Source: Candidatus Segatella violae
GTDB lineage: Bacteria; Bacteroidota; Bacteroidia; Bacteroidales; Bacteroidaceae
Length of the DNA stretch: 31,720 nucleotides
NCBI GenBank assembly: GCA_002440225.1
Contig: DJSH01000046.1
Span: 1 to 31,720, forward strand
Direction: 5' to 3'
The notes below the pieces were generated by a model. It was not told the origin of the DNA. It ran no database searches and saw only the letters and a list, made by a program, of their open reading frames with translations. Below are positions 14,066-20,511 of the stretch, piece after piece. The position numbers and the translations under genes are program-made. Within the stretch, counting starts at the first letter, position 1, and each line of letters opens with the position of its first letter.

Positions 14066-14220
14066 AAAAGGAGAACGCTGATTTGCAGCTTGTTAGGAAA
14101 TTTCAAGTACGCCCCCTAAGGGTGTACAACTAAATGTAAAAATAACGCATTTAAACGGAATTTATCTAAGAGAAAGACGGATATAACCTCCTTATTACAA
14201 GGTAGTTATGTCCGTTTTTG
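14066..14220 (+). ncRNA. Structured leader or small RNA before integrase
   Basis: About 155 nt between a consensus promoter and a terminator. It has a first hairpin (14107-14127: 8 bp with one G-U, loop CCTAA) and then the terminator stem. No ORF of note lies inside. With no separate integrase promoter visible, either this RNA acts alone or it is a leader whose terminator must be read through to express the integrase. Confidence 0.5.
14177..14219 (+). terminator. Intrinsic terminator upstream of integrase
   Basis: An 11-bp stem (acggatataac with gttatgtccgt, one G-U pair) with an inner short stem, followed directly by TTTTT. It lies 180 nt upstream of the integrase start on the same strand. 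Confidence 0.75.
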
Positions 14221-14398
14221 CTTTGTGAAAGTTGATAACGTTTTGATAACATGCGTAAGAAAAACCTGTCTTAGACTAGTTTAAATCGCAAACCTCATAA
14301 CGGACTGATAACAAGCGCATTCGGCTATTCTAAACGAATGTTAAACAAAAGTGTGGTACGAACATGTTACCAAACACTTGTAAATATGTTATCACAAT

Positions 14399-15535
14399 AT
14401 GGGAAAAATTAATTTAAGTATTATTCACAATCGATTGAAGCGTGGAACGGCACAAAAGCCCGTTTCCGTGGAATTAAGGTTCACTTGCGGGGGTAAGCGT
14501 AAGTATATCTCCACTGGGGTGAAGGTGTGTCCTTCTCAATGGTCTGACGGCAGCAAGCATGTAATCAGATGCAAGGATGCGGAGGTCTTCAACAAGCAGA
14601 TTGACGCTTTCGTGGATAGGGCGAACGAGGTTATCGCCAAGATGATTGCCAAAGGCTCCGCCGACCTAGAGGAGATTCCTGCCCTCATGGATGGCTGCTC
14701 CACAAAGTATGCCAATTTCATCGCCTATTGCGAGGAACGCACCAAGCAGCGCAAGGTAAGCGACCATACCAAGCGGAGATACAAGGTCTTCACGGATTTC
14801 TTGAAGAAATGGGGCAAGATTAAGGAGTTCTCGGACGTCAACGTGTCGAACGTGCGTGCTCTGGACGAATACCTGCACTCCAAGGGATTGGAACAGAGTA
14901 CCGTCTACTGCTATCACAAGTATCTCAAGCTATTCGTGCGTGATGCGTGCATAGATGAGTTGGTGGATAAGAACCCTTACAACCACCTGCCTTTCAAGAT
15001 TGCCAAGGGCGACAAGGAGTATGTGGATTGCCTTCCGATAGATAAGTTCGAGAGTATCAAGCGATTGCACCTAGAGGTGGATTATCTAGTAAAGGCAAGG
15101 GATTTGTTCTTGATGCAGTGCTACACCGGGCTGGCTTACTCCGACCTCATGGCTTTCGATTTCACCGAGTGCAAGGAGAGAAACGGAAAATACTACTATC
15201 ACGGAAAGCGAGTGAAGACAGATACTGACTTCACGTTTCAGCTGTTGGGTAGTGCGGTTGCCATCCTCAAGAAATACAATTTCCACCTTCCTCAAATCAG
15301 CAATCAGAAATACAACGAGTATCTGAAAGCCATCGGTGCCATCGTCGGAGTGCCCAAGCTGCACAGCCACATGGGCAGGGCTACGGCTGCCACCCTCTTT
15401 CTTTCGTTCGGGATGCCACTCAACATCGTGGCAAAGGTGCTCGGTCATACGAACATCAGGCAAACGCAAAGATACGCTCGCACACTCAATCGTGATGTCT
15501 ATTCGGCATTTGATAACATAGAAGGGAAGATTTGA
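14399..15535 (+). CDS. int: Tyrosine recombinase (integrase)
   Basis: 378 residues with Bacteroidota phage-integrase architecture: an N-terminal arm-binding domain (about 1-90, SVELRFTCGGKRKYISTGVKV), a SAM-like core-binding domain (about 105-200) and a catalytic domain. HxxR (HMGR, about 323-327), GHTNI (about 348) and the nucleophile Y in QRYAR (about 358) are present. The first catalytic Arg is replaced: the box reads TGLAYSDL where TGLRxSEL is usual. IntDOT of Bacteroides CTnDOT also lacks this Arg. It catalyses attP-attB integration; the gene is more GC-rich than its AT-rich flanks. Confidence 0.95.
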   Translation: MGKINLSIIHNRLKRGTAQKPVSVELRFTCGGKRKYISTGVKVCPSQWSDGSKHVIRCKDAEVFNKQIDAFVDRANEVIAKMIAKGSADLEEIPALMDGCSTKYANFIAYCEERTKQRKVSDHTKRRYKVFTDFLKKWGKIKEFSDVNVSNVRALDEYLHSKGLEQSTVYCYHKYLKLFVRDACIDELVDKNPYNHLPFKIAKGDKEYVDCLPIDKFESIKRLHLEVDYLVKARDLFLMQCYTGLAYSDLMAFDFTECKERNGKYYYHGKRVKTDTDFTFQLLGSAVAILKKYNFHLPQISNQKYNEYLKAIGAIVGVPKLHSHMGRATAATLFLSFGMPLNIVAKVLGHTNIRQTQRYARTLNRDVYSAFDNIEGKI

Positions 15536-15611
15536 TAACATATCTGATAACATAAAGCAAGTTAACTAGCTCATTCTGCGTAAGTTATCAGACTCTAGCA
15601 AAAAACAAATT

Positions 15612-15637
15612 AAGGGTAGCCATCACTGGCTACCCTT
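15612..15637. terminator. Bidirectional terminator after integrase
   Basis: A perfect 10-bp stem (AAGGGTAGCC with GGCTACCCTT), loop ATCACT, then TTTT on plus and a run of A/T on minus. It ends the integrase transcript. Its 3' arm contains the stop codon of the converging minus-strand gene, so it serves both. Confidence 0.85.
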
Positions 15638-16039
15638 TTCGTTTTCCTCTCGTTCTCGTTTCTCCTTGACCGCTAGCCTTATCCACTCGGGCTTTCTCTT
15701 CCCTAAAGCATCGAGAAACTCAAACATTTCATCGTTGACGTGGAACACAACTCTATTGGTTAAGGCTTCTTTGCCTTTTCCCTTTGAACCTGCTCCCTCT
15801 CTCCTACCTCCCCACCCTGGGTGAAGAGTGTTCGACTTGACGATCTTTCCCTTTCGGTTCTTGGTGAAACGCATCTTGATTTTCTCCTTGACCCAAACTT
15901 CCGCAATTTCTGCATCGGGAGTTTGGCTGAGTACTTGCCTTGCTATGCTGGCTAGCTGGTCGCTGTCCTTAAAGAAAGTCTCGGTCTCGTCTAGTATCAT
16001 CAAGTCGTCATAAACTATGATTCTTGCTTTATCTGCCAT
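15623..16039 (-). CDS. Basic protein with GGRREGAGSKGK motif
   Basis: 138 residues. The N-terminal half is acidic and helical. The middle carries 'HPGWGGRREGAGSKGKGK', the Gly/Arg-rich loop found in many phage and plasmid DNA-binding proteins and HTH-type terminase/regulator subunits (GGxRxGAGRPKG). After it a compact segment (VVFHVNDEMFEFLDALGKRKPEWIRLAV) resembles a ribbon-helix-helix. DNA binding is likely; target unknown. Last gene of the small-gene operon. Confidence 0.7.
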   Translation of the reverse strand: MADKARIIVYDDLMILDETETFFKDSDQLASIARQVLSQTPDAEIAEVWVKEKIKMRFTKNRKGKIVKSNTLHPGWGGRREGAGSKGKGKEALTNRVVFHVNDEMFEFLDALGKRKPEWIRLAVKEKREREENEKGSQ

Positions 16040-16045
16040 ACCCTG

Positions 16046-16114
16046 TTAACTCAAAATTCCTAATATGATGCTGATGAAGAAGATTATCAGCACAAACCAC
16101 TCCTGCTTGCTCAT
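16046..16114 (-). CDS. 22-aa single-pass membrane peptide
   Basis: A tiny ORF in a gap: MSKQEWFVLIIFFIS, then IILGILS, stop. A hydrophobic helix fills all but the first five residues. The start overlaps the preceding stop (ATGA), and a full GGAGGT site is placed well upstream, better than most genes here. Size and helix resemble small membrane toxins, inhibitors or lysis regulators; no family can be named. Confidence 0.65.
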   Translation of the reverse strand: MSKQEWFVLIIFFISIILGILS

Positions 16115-16386
16115 TTGTTACCTCCTTCCTCGTCTATGATTCCTATTGGTTTGATGTCGTTCACCGATTCGTCCTCGGTGAAGAATGACACGTGAAGAAG
16201 CTCGTCCACGCAAGCCATGGCGATAACCTGCTCTAGGCTGTTCTTGATAACGCAAATGTCACCCCTAACCTCGTTCTGCCTTTTCAGAAACTTTACCGCT
16301 GCGTCCTTTACTGCCAAAGGATTCATTTCCTTGTGGATTGTCTCACCCGAAATAGGGAAGACGAAAATAAACTCTTGCTTTTTCAT
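16111..16386 (-). CDS. Hypothetical protein
   Basis: 91 residues of mixed alpha/beta. It begins MKKQEFIFVFPISGET, a hydrophobic strand, and contains 'DAAVKFLKRQNEVRGDICVIKNS'. It resembles small ferredoxin-like folds, but no family is assigned. 4-nt overlap with the next upstream gene and with the membrane peptide downstream shows tight coupling. Confidence 0.6.
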   Translation of the reverse strand: MKKQEFIFVFPISGETIHKEMNPLAVKDAAVKFLKRQNEVRGDICVIKNSLEQVIAMACVDELLHVSFFTEDESVNDIKPIGIIDEEGGNK

Positions 16387-16757
16387 ACTGCATCCTCCAT
16401 TGGTTTATATCTGAAAATAAAATCTACTGCAAGGTTGTCGTAATCAACCTCGGCATAAGCATAGCGATTGAATTCTTTCTTGTCGTTCTTCTCAAAATCC
16501 AAACTATCATCTTTGAATAGCTTTCTGAAAAGGATGTTCACCCACTCTTTTCGTGGAATGCTCTTGCCTTTCTCACGTACGAATATTGAAACCATGAACG
16601 CGTAGAACTTGATTTCGCAAAGCTTATCGTCTATGTAACCACAATATCGCCCATGCTCATCACTTGTGCACTGGGAGAATTGTTCTCCTAGCAAGCGAGA
16701 AACGATAAGTTTCTTGTCGTCCTCGCTGAAATCATAACAAACTATTCTCCTAGTCAT
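16383..16757 (-). CDS. Hypothetical protein
   Basis: 124 residues, slightly acidic, with alternating strands and helices. Notable are DFSEDDKKLIVSRLLGEQF at the N-terminus and a 'IPRKEWVNILFRKLFKDDS' helix in the middle. It ends in a hydrophobic strand (VDFIFRYKP). The gene overlaps its neighbours by 4 and 8 nt. Nothing recognised. Confidence 0.6.
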   Translation of the reverse strand: MTRRIVCYDFSEDDKKLIVSRLLGEQFSQCTSDEHGRYCGYIDDKLCEIKFYAFMVSIFVREKGKSIPRKEWVNILFRKLFKDDSLDFEKNDKKEFNRYAYAEVDYDNLAVDFIFRYKPMEDAV

Positions 16758-17040
16758 GATCCACCTCCTTTTCTATAATGTTCAACTCTGTAAATACCGG
16801 ATAGTTGTTACAAGAGATTCCCCACACCTCATTGCACTCTCCGTATTCCTCGCAATCATCCTCATCACACTCATAACCATTCGGGTCTTCATAGAAGTAG
16901 TTGCGGGTTTTCTCCTTTTCCTCCTTCATTTTCTCCTTTGCTTTGGTCTTGGTCGAGTAAACTCCGACAACCTCCATAAAATGACTAGATAGGTTGTCTT
17001 CTCCGAATTTAACTAACACAAATACTTTCATTGTTCTCAT
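16750..17040 (-). CDS. Small acidic hypothetical protein
   Basis: 96 residues; a second ATG three codons in (17031) gives a start MKVFVLVKFG like that of the gene at 19986-20243 (MKVYVLAAEW). AGGAGA is best placed for the first ATG. The shared pattern, a strand KVF/YVL, then a VV-x-V-x-S/F-T/S-K segment and an acidic helix, suggests the two are diverged paralogs. The middle has a Cys/Asp/Glu-rich stretch (ECDEDDCEEYGEC). Function unknown. Confidence 0.65.
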   Translation of the reverse strand: MRTMKVFVLVKFGEDNLSSHFMEVVGVYSTKTKAKEKMKEEKEKTRNYFYEDPNGYECDEDDCEEYGECNEVWGISCNNYPVFTELNIIEKEVDHD

Positions 17041-17064
17041 TGTTGTTTTATCTCCTAGTTTTGA

Positions 17065-17199
17065 TTAATAAAATATCAACTGGCTCTGCAAGTCTTCGCA
17101 ATACTGCTCTGCGTATGCTCTTGCGTCACTCTCACTTGCGCCGCTATTCATTGCAGCGTAATAGGCATCATTGTAGATGTCGAATAATACTTCACTCAT
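17065..17199 (-). CDS. 44-aa hypothetical protein
   Basis: A gap ORF of 44 residues (MSEVLFDIYNDAYYAAMNSG, then a helical Ala/Glu tail ending LQSQLIFY). The start context ACACAATGA matches the ACAATG starts of seven genes in this operon, and the codon composition resembles its neighbours. It reads as one or two helices with Tyr/Ala faces. No known family. Confidence 0.55.
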   Translation of the reverse strand: MSEVLFDIYNDAYYAAMNSGASESDARAYAEQYCEDLQSQLIFY

Positions 17200-17327
17200 T
17201 GTGTAAATCCTTTCTTTTAATTGTTCAACTTATTCTTATCTTGGTGGGTGGCATGGCTCGCACATGGCTGCTCGGCTAATCCCTTGGGATTCCGTATCAC
17301 CCTATATAAACACTTAAAACAACAACT

Positions 17328-17504
17328 CTATTTCTTGTCTCTTATCGTCTCTAGGCAAGTGTTCCTGCTGACGTTCATGCCCTCAACGAAATAGCTTTCC
17401 CTAAAAGGTGTCCTGCGTATCGTGCAAGTTACCTTTGCTCGGTATCGTCTGCCCTTGCTGTCCGCTCTAGTCGCTCCCTTGTAACAAGTCTCTAGTATTA
17501 CCAT
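17328..17504 (-). CDS. 58-aa basic hypothetical protein
   Basis: A gap ORF whose ATG overlaps the stop of the preceding gene (ATGGTAA). The sequence is rich in Arg/Lys/Thr/Cys (MVILETCYKGATRADSKGRR..., then TCTIRRTPF), with three cysteines and a net positive charge, suggesting nucleic acid binding. The 128 nt downstream, to the next gene, hold only a weak hairpin (AATCCC/GGGATT). Confidence 0.6.
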   Translation of the reverse strand: MVILETCYKGATRADSKGRRYRAKVTCTIRRTPFRESYFVEGMNVSRNTCLETIRDKK

Positions 17505-17680
17505 AATCTTGTTATTTCACCCCACTGCTTTAAGTTTGCATCTATGATTTCTACCTCTGTGAAATGAAAATCCCCAACTCTAGGAGTTCCAAACTTCAAA
17601 CCTTTGATTGTACTTAATCGTGCAGCCATTTCGCTAGGCTGCACGTTGTAAACACTTATTGTTTGTCTTTTCTTCTCCAT
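17498..17680 (-). CDS. 60-aa hypothetical protein
   Basis: 60 residues with a beta-alpha-beta look: MEKKRQTISVYNVQPSEMAA, then a helix containing LSTIKGLKF, and a hydrophobic strand (FHFTEVEII). It resembles half of a small ferredoxin-like or RHH-type fold. No assignment. It lies 3 nt after its upstream neighbour. Confidence 0.55.
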   Translation of the reverse strand: MEKKRQTISVYNVQPSEMAARLSTIKGLKFGTPRVGDFHFTEVEIIDANLKQWGEITRLW

Positions 17681-17683
17681 AGC

Positions 17684-18316
17684 TTATTCCTCCATCAAAT
17701 GTTTAACAAGTTCCTCCTTGGTGGCGAAAACATCGGACAACTTCACTAGCTTGTATAATTTCTTTTCTTTGTTCACCAAATAAGCCATATTCTCCTCCAT
17801 AGCCTTGCAGTCGTCAATTCTGCTGCCGATGTAGTTGAGTGTCGCCTTGTTAGCAGATAGAGTGGTTACGCAATTACGCATCTCACGTACAATGTCGCTA
17901 ACCAAATAATCTGTGTTCTTGAAGTACGTCTCTCCTCCTTGTGTTAACCAAAGTCTATGCACCTTGGCTTCGATGATTTTGTTGTTTCGCATCGTGTACA
18001 CCTCTTGACCGATATGGAAGTCGGTCTGCAAGGTTATAGCTGCCCTTGGCACAACTTGTACTTTGTCCGTGTCTAGCCAAAAACCTGCTACTAAAGTGTG
18101 TCCGTTCGCTATGTCTTCGGCAATTCTATCAAACACCTCTTTGTCGGTTGGCTCTCTGTCGAACACATCTCCGTTCTCGTCCTCGTCCTCAAACTCGTAA
18201 TGGTAATCACCTCCGTCCTTGTCTGTGATAACCAGCCCACAAGCTTGCGCCTTTACTACCTCTTGAATGGTTGTTATCTCAAAACCTACAAAATTTCCTA
18301 TTGTTATTGTCTTCAT
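17684..18316 (-). CDS. Two-domain hypothetical protein
   Basis: 210 residues. The first 85 are very acidic, with a D/E-rich run (YEFEDEDENGDVFDREP). After residue 95 a second domain begins (FHIGQEVYTMRNNKIIEAKV) and ends in FATKEELVKHLMEE. This second domain shares its opening and ending with the 68-residue protein at 5450-5656, where it stands alone. A small barrel with an accessory acidic partner domain is my reading. Function unknown. Confidence 0.65.
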   Translation of the reverse strand: MKTITIGNFVGFEITTIQEVVKAQACGLVITDKDGGDYHYEFEDEDENGDVFDREPTDKEVFDRIAEDIANGHTLVAGFWLDTDKVQVVPRAAITLQTDFHIGQEVYTMRNNKIIEAKVHRLWLTQGGETYFKNTDYLVSDIVREMRNCVTTLSANKATLNYIGSRIDDCKAMEENMAYLVNKEKKLYKLVKLSDVFATKEELVKHLMEE

Positions 18317-18342
18317 ATCTTATTCTCCTATCGCTTTAAATG

Positions 18343-18642
18343 TTACTTAATGATGTTATCTATCTCTAATTGATTCTCATAGTCGGTGCAGTCTGCAAAA
18401 TCGTATTGCTCCACATAGAAACGTGCTGCGCTCTTCAATTCGTGAAGGCTTGCCTTGGTGTAGTCCTTGGCTGGGTTCACTTGGCGAAGATTCTCGCAAG
18501 TCTTGCAATACTGGATGAAATCCATTAAGTATGCTCGTTCCATCTGACCACTCTCGTACGTGCGTGCGCATGCGTAAGGGATTCCGGTTGTCATGGCTGC
18601 TATCGCAACCGCTAACACATTCTTCTTAATATTCTTCTTCAT
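18343..18642 (-). CDS. Exported hypothetical protein
   Basis: 99 residues. The basic N-terminus (MKKNIKKN) is followed by a hydrophobic run (VLAVAIAAMTTGIPYA) and a Cys at residue 25, consistent with a signal peptide; the Cys could be a lipidation site but the lipobox is imperfect. The mature part has three more cysteines (YCKTCENL, FADCTDY). Export to the periplasm or cell surface is predicted, rare for a phage small-gene operon. A role in surface or host interaction is possible. Confidence 0.65.
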   Translation of the reverse strand: MKKNIKKNVLAVAIAAMTTGIPYACARTYESGQMERAYLMDFIQYCKTCENLRQVNPAKDYTKASLHELKSAARFYVEQYDFADCTDYENQLEIDNIIK

Positions 18643-18646
18643 AGTC

Positions 18647-18832
18647 TTATGAATTAATCTTCTTGTCTAGTCTGTTCAAAACTCTAGCAACATCGTTGCT
18701 AACTTCTATATATGATGCAGTTATTGTATGGTCGCCAACTGCTTTCTTGTATTTCTGTACTGAGAATGCCGCAAGGAGTTCCGATATTGCGTTAAACTCC
18801 TTGTCTGTAAGTTCCATTGTTACTTTTTCCAT
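18647..18832 (-). CDS. 61-aa helical protein
   Basis: 61 residues, mostly two helices: MEKVTMELTDKEFNAISELL, a variable middle, then IEVSNDVARVLNRLDKKI. Its opening resembles that of the gene at 20260-20442 (MEKTITLTSDEICIITLAI). The two may be diverged copies. Start context is ACAATGG. Function unknown. Confidence 0.55.
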   Translation of the reverse strand: MEKVTMELTDKEFNAISELLAAFSVQKYKKAVGDHTITASYIEVSNDVARVLNRLDKKINS

Positions 18833-19146
18833 TGTGATTCTAGTTTAATGTCTATATTGTAAGGAAGAGTGTGCATTGGCTTGTCTTGCTCGTTGGTGTA
18901 CTTAAAGAAGTGCTTTGTTTGCGCTCCTCCAAAGTTCTTAATGACTGATTCCACTACACCTTTGCTTATCTGCTTTGTTAACTCAATACTCCAATAATGA
19001 TAAATTGAAGAAAGTTGAAACTCCATCTTGTCTAGTCTAGCCAGTGCAATAAGTCCGAAATCGGGATTTACGAACAACATGTTTTGACCTACGAAAATAG
19101 CGTCTATTCTGTTGGCTGCGTTCTTTGTTACTCTAATTACTTTCAT
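18820..19146 (-). CDS. Hypothetical protein
   Basis: 108 residues from the internal ATG at 19146 (MKVIRVTKNAANRIDAIFVG); a longer frame reaches an ATG at 19179, but its start would run into the palindrome at 19164. The AAGACAATGA context supports the shorter form. Mixed alpha/beta with a long central segment rich in aromatics. It overlaps the next gene by 13 nt. No family recognised. Confidence 0.6.
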   Translation of the reverse strand: MKVIRVTKNAANRIDAIFVGQNMLFVNPDFGLIALARLDKMEFQLSSIYHYWSIELTKQISKGVVESVIKNFGGAQTKHFFKYTNEQDKPMHTLPYNIDIKLESQWKK

Positions 19147-19163
19147 TGTCTTGTATTGTTTGC

Positions 19164-19212
19164 GTGGGGAGTGGCGCAAGCCACTGGGGGCAGTGCCCCC
19201 TTATCTCCCCAC
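19164..19212. repeat. Three-way-junction palindrome, copy A
   Basis: An outer 8-bp stem (GTGGGGAG/CTCCCCAC) encloses two hairpins: GTGGC-GCAA-GCCAC and GGGGGC-AGT-GCCCCC. TTAT sits before the closing arm. It lies between the small genes starting at 19146 and ending at 19220. Two further copies occur (20461, 22086). Confidence 0.8.
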
Positions 19213-19219
19213 TGTTTTA

Positions 19220-19309
19220 TTACTCATCAGGCAAAGCTTTTGCCTTTTCAATTCCAATTCCTAGCAGGATGCCGAAAAGCATTCCGAATACATAAGGTGC
19301 AATATCCAT
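19220..19309 (-). CDS. 29-aa single-pass membrane peptide
   Basis: A gap ORF: MDIAPYVFGMLFGILLGIG followed by IEKAKALPDE. A single hydrophobic helix (with G-x-x-x-G spacing) and a charged tail facing one side. A GGAGGG sits about 8 nt upstream of the ATG. Like the peptide at 16046 it could be an inhibitor, spanin-like or toxin-type peptide. The stop lies 8 nt before the palindrome. Confidence 0.6.
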   Translation of the reverse strand: MDIAPYVFGMLFGILLGIGIEKAKALPDE

Positions 19310-19324
19310 ATCACTTGCCCTCCA

Positions 19325-19507
19325 TTACTGGTTAATGTATCTGTATTCACACTTAGCTAGCATAAACAAAGTGTAGCCGCCTCTGTAGAATTGTGTCAAC
19401 TCTCCCTGCTGCGATGTGTAATCGTCCACCCAAACTTCCTCGTCCCACAAGTCCATACACTTGTAATCGCCAAGTTGGATGCGGTGTCTTAGCTGAATTT
19501 TCTTCAT
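19325..19507 (-). CDS. 60-aa hypothetical protein
   Basis: 60 residues with three regularly spaced aromatic/charged strands (MKKIQLRHRIQLGDYKC..., then DLWDEEVWVDDY..., then GGYTLFMLAKCEYRY). Likely an all-beta small protein. Start context ACAACAATGA. No homology recognised. Confidence 0.55.
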   Translation of the reverse strand: MKKIQLRHRIQLGDYKCMDLWDEEVWVDDYTSQQGELTQFYRGGYTLFMLAKCEYRYINQ

Positions 19508-19596
19508 TGTTGTTCCTTTCTTTTAAATTGTTATTACTTGTGCGGTCTCACGGCTTGAACGTGAAGTGCTCCTCTGTTCGCTGACCGCTCCTTGAT

Positions 19597-19842
19597 TTAC
19601 ATCTTGCCAAAGTTGAAGATTCTAACAAACTGGTATAAGGTTTCTCTGTCGCAAAGGTGGTACAAGTCCTCAAAGATAAACTCCTTGCACTCTCTTGTGC
19701 CCTCTCTGTAGGTCTCCTGCATTTGCTTTGCGGTTGCGTTGCCACAATCTAGCCAGTACAAGAAGATTGCCCCTAGTGATTCGTAGTCGTTGCTATCATC
19801 ATAGAATTTCTTCTGTTGCTCATAAGTCTTGTTTCTTCTCAT
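19597..19842 (-). CDS. 81-aa helical protein
   Basis: 81 residues: MRRNKTYEQQKKFYDDSNDY, then a helix with LGAIFLYWLDCG, then a longer charged helix and DLYHLCDRETLYQFVRI. The pattern of short helices with Y/F suggests an all-helical domain. Start context ACGACAATGA. Unknown function. The 89 nt between its end and the next gene downstream hold nothing I can name. Confidence 0.55.
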   Translation of the reverse strand: MRRNKTYEQQKKFYDDSNDYESLGAIFLYWLDCGNATAKQMQETYREGTRECKEFIFEDLYHLCDRETLYQFVRIFNFGKM

Positions 19843-19854
19843 TGTCGTATGTAT

Positions 19855-19974
19855 TTAAAAGTTCTCTACTAAGTTGTCTAGGGTGGATTCCTCTCCACTG
19901 CCTAGCCAGTTCTGAAAATGCTTGAGTGCTCTTCTTATTGTGGCAACCTCTTCTTGTGATAACTCCTTTATCAT
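19855..19974 (-). CDS. 39-aa hypothetical protein
   Basis: A gap ORF with a GGAGGT site and the usual AAGACAATGA context. 39 residues: MIKELSQEEVATIRRALKHF and then NWLGSGEESTLDNLVENF. One or two helices with a LSQEE start, resembling small phage modulators or a short HTH half. Function unknown. Confidence 0.6.
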   Translation of the reverse strand: MIKELSQEEVATIRRALKHFQNWLGSGEESTLDNLVENF

Positions 19975-19985
19975 TGTCTTACCTC

Positions 19986-20243
19986 CTATTTTACTTCTTT
20001 TTCGTAAATTGTAAACTCATCGTAGGCTGCACCATCCTCAGCGTAAATCGTGATATTTGTGTTTGCAGTCTGTTTTATCTCGGTATTCCAACCAAGCGTA
20101 TCTTTTAAACACTTAACGTGATTTTCTGCTGCTTTGCGCATAGCTACAACCGCATCATCCTCTTTAGAGAACACGTCAATTACATCACCCTCAACGGTGT
20201 CCCCACCGTGAACCCATTCTGCTGCTAATACATATACTTTCAT
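19986..20243 (-). CDS. Small acidic protein, paralog of 16750 gene
   Basis: 85 residues. The start MKVYVLAAEW, then DVIDVFSKEDDAVVAMRKAA, then a NITIYAEDGAAYDEFTIYE end strand. The N-terminal pattern is shared with the gene at 16750-17040. Probably an alpha/beta fold (strand, helix, strands). Nothing known. Confidence 0.6.
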   Translation of the reverse strand: MKVYVLAAEWVHGGDTVEGDVIDVFSKEDDAVVAMRKAAENHVKCLKDTLGWNTEIKQTANTNITIYAEDGAAYDEFTIYEKEVK

Positions 20244-20259
20244 ATCTTAACCTCCTATA

Positions 20260-20442
20260 TTAATTGTTCCAACCATTAATTTTACTAGCAACCTCTTTGA
20301 GGCTATCTATTCTCGCTTGCGCCATAGGTGTAAGATTCTCACCTAAGATTGCAACCGATTTTTTCAAGCTTGTTATCTTGTCTCGAATAGCGAGAGTTAT
20401 GATGCATATCTCATCGCTCGTAAGTGTTATTGTCTTTTCCAT
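20260..20442 (-). CDS. 60-aa helical protein
   Basis: 60 residues: MEKTITLTSDEICIITLAI, then a charged helix and LKEVASKINGW. Its opening resembles the protein at 18647-18832. Start context CACAAGACAATGG. Two helices; no domain recognised. Confidence 0.55.
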   Translation of the reverse strand: MEKTITLTSDEICIITLAIRDKITSLKKSVAILGENLTPMAQARIDSLKEVASKINGWNN

Positions 20443-20460
20443 TGTCTTGTGTCCGTTAGG

Positions 20461-20507
20461 CTCGGGGGAGGGCGAAGCCCTGGGGGCTTGCCCCCTTATC
20501 TCCCGAG
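20461..20507. repeat. Three-way-junction palindrome, copy B
   Basis: Outer stem CTCGGG..AG with CTCCCGAG, hairpin 1 GGGC-GAA-GCCC, hairpin 2 GGGGGC-TT-GCCCCC, then CTTATCTCCC. Same layout as the copies at 19164 and 22086, with compensated stem changes. It begins immediately downstream of the minus-strand gene ending at 20512. Confidence 0.75.
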
Positions 20508-20511
20508 GGTG

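Larger units (their letters stand above)
13953..15590. repeat. TGATAAC repeat array flanking the integrase
   Basis: Ten copies of TGATAAC (either strand), most as TGATAACAT: 13953, 14044 (inverted), 14233, 14244, 14306, 14386 (inverted), 15511, 15533, 15545 and 15584 (inverted). Both clusters flank the integrase gene, and the array is not seen elsewhere in the window. Arm-type integrase binding sites around attP look like this. One copy ends 4 nt before the integrase ATG, so it may also autoregulate. Confidence 0.7.
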
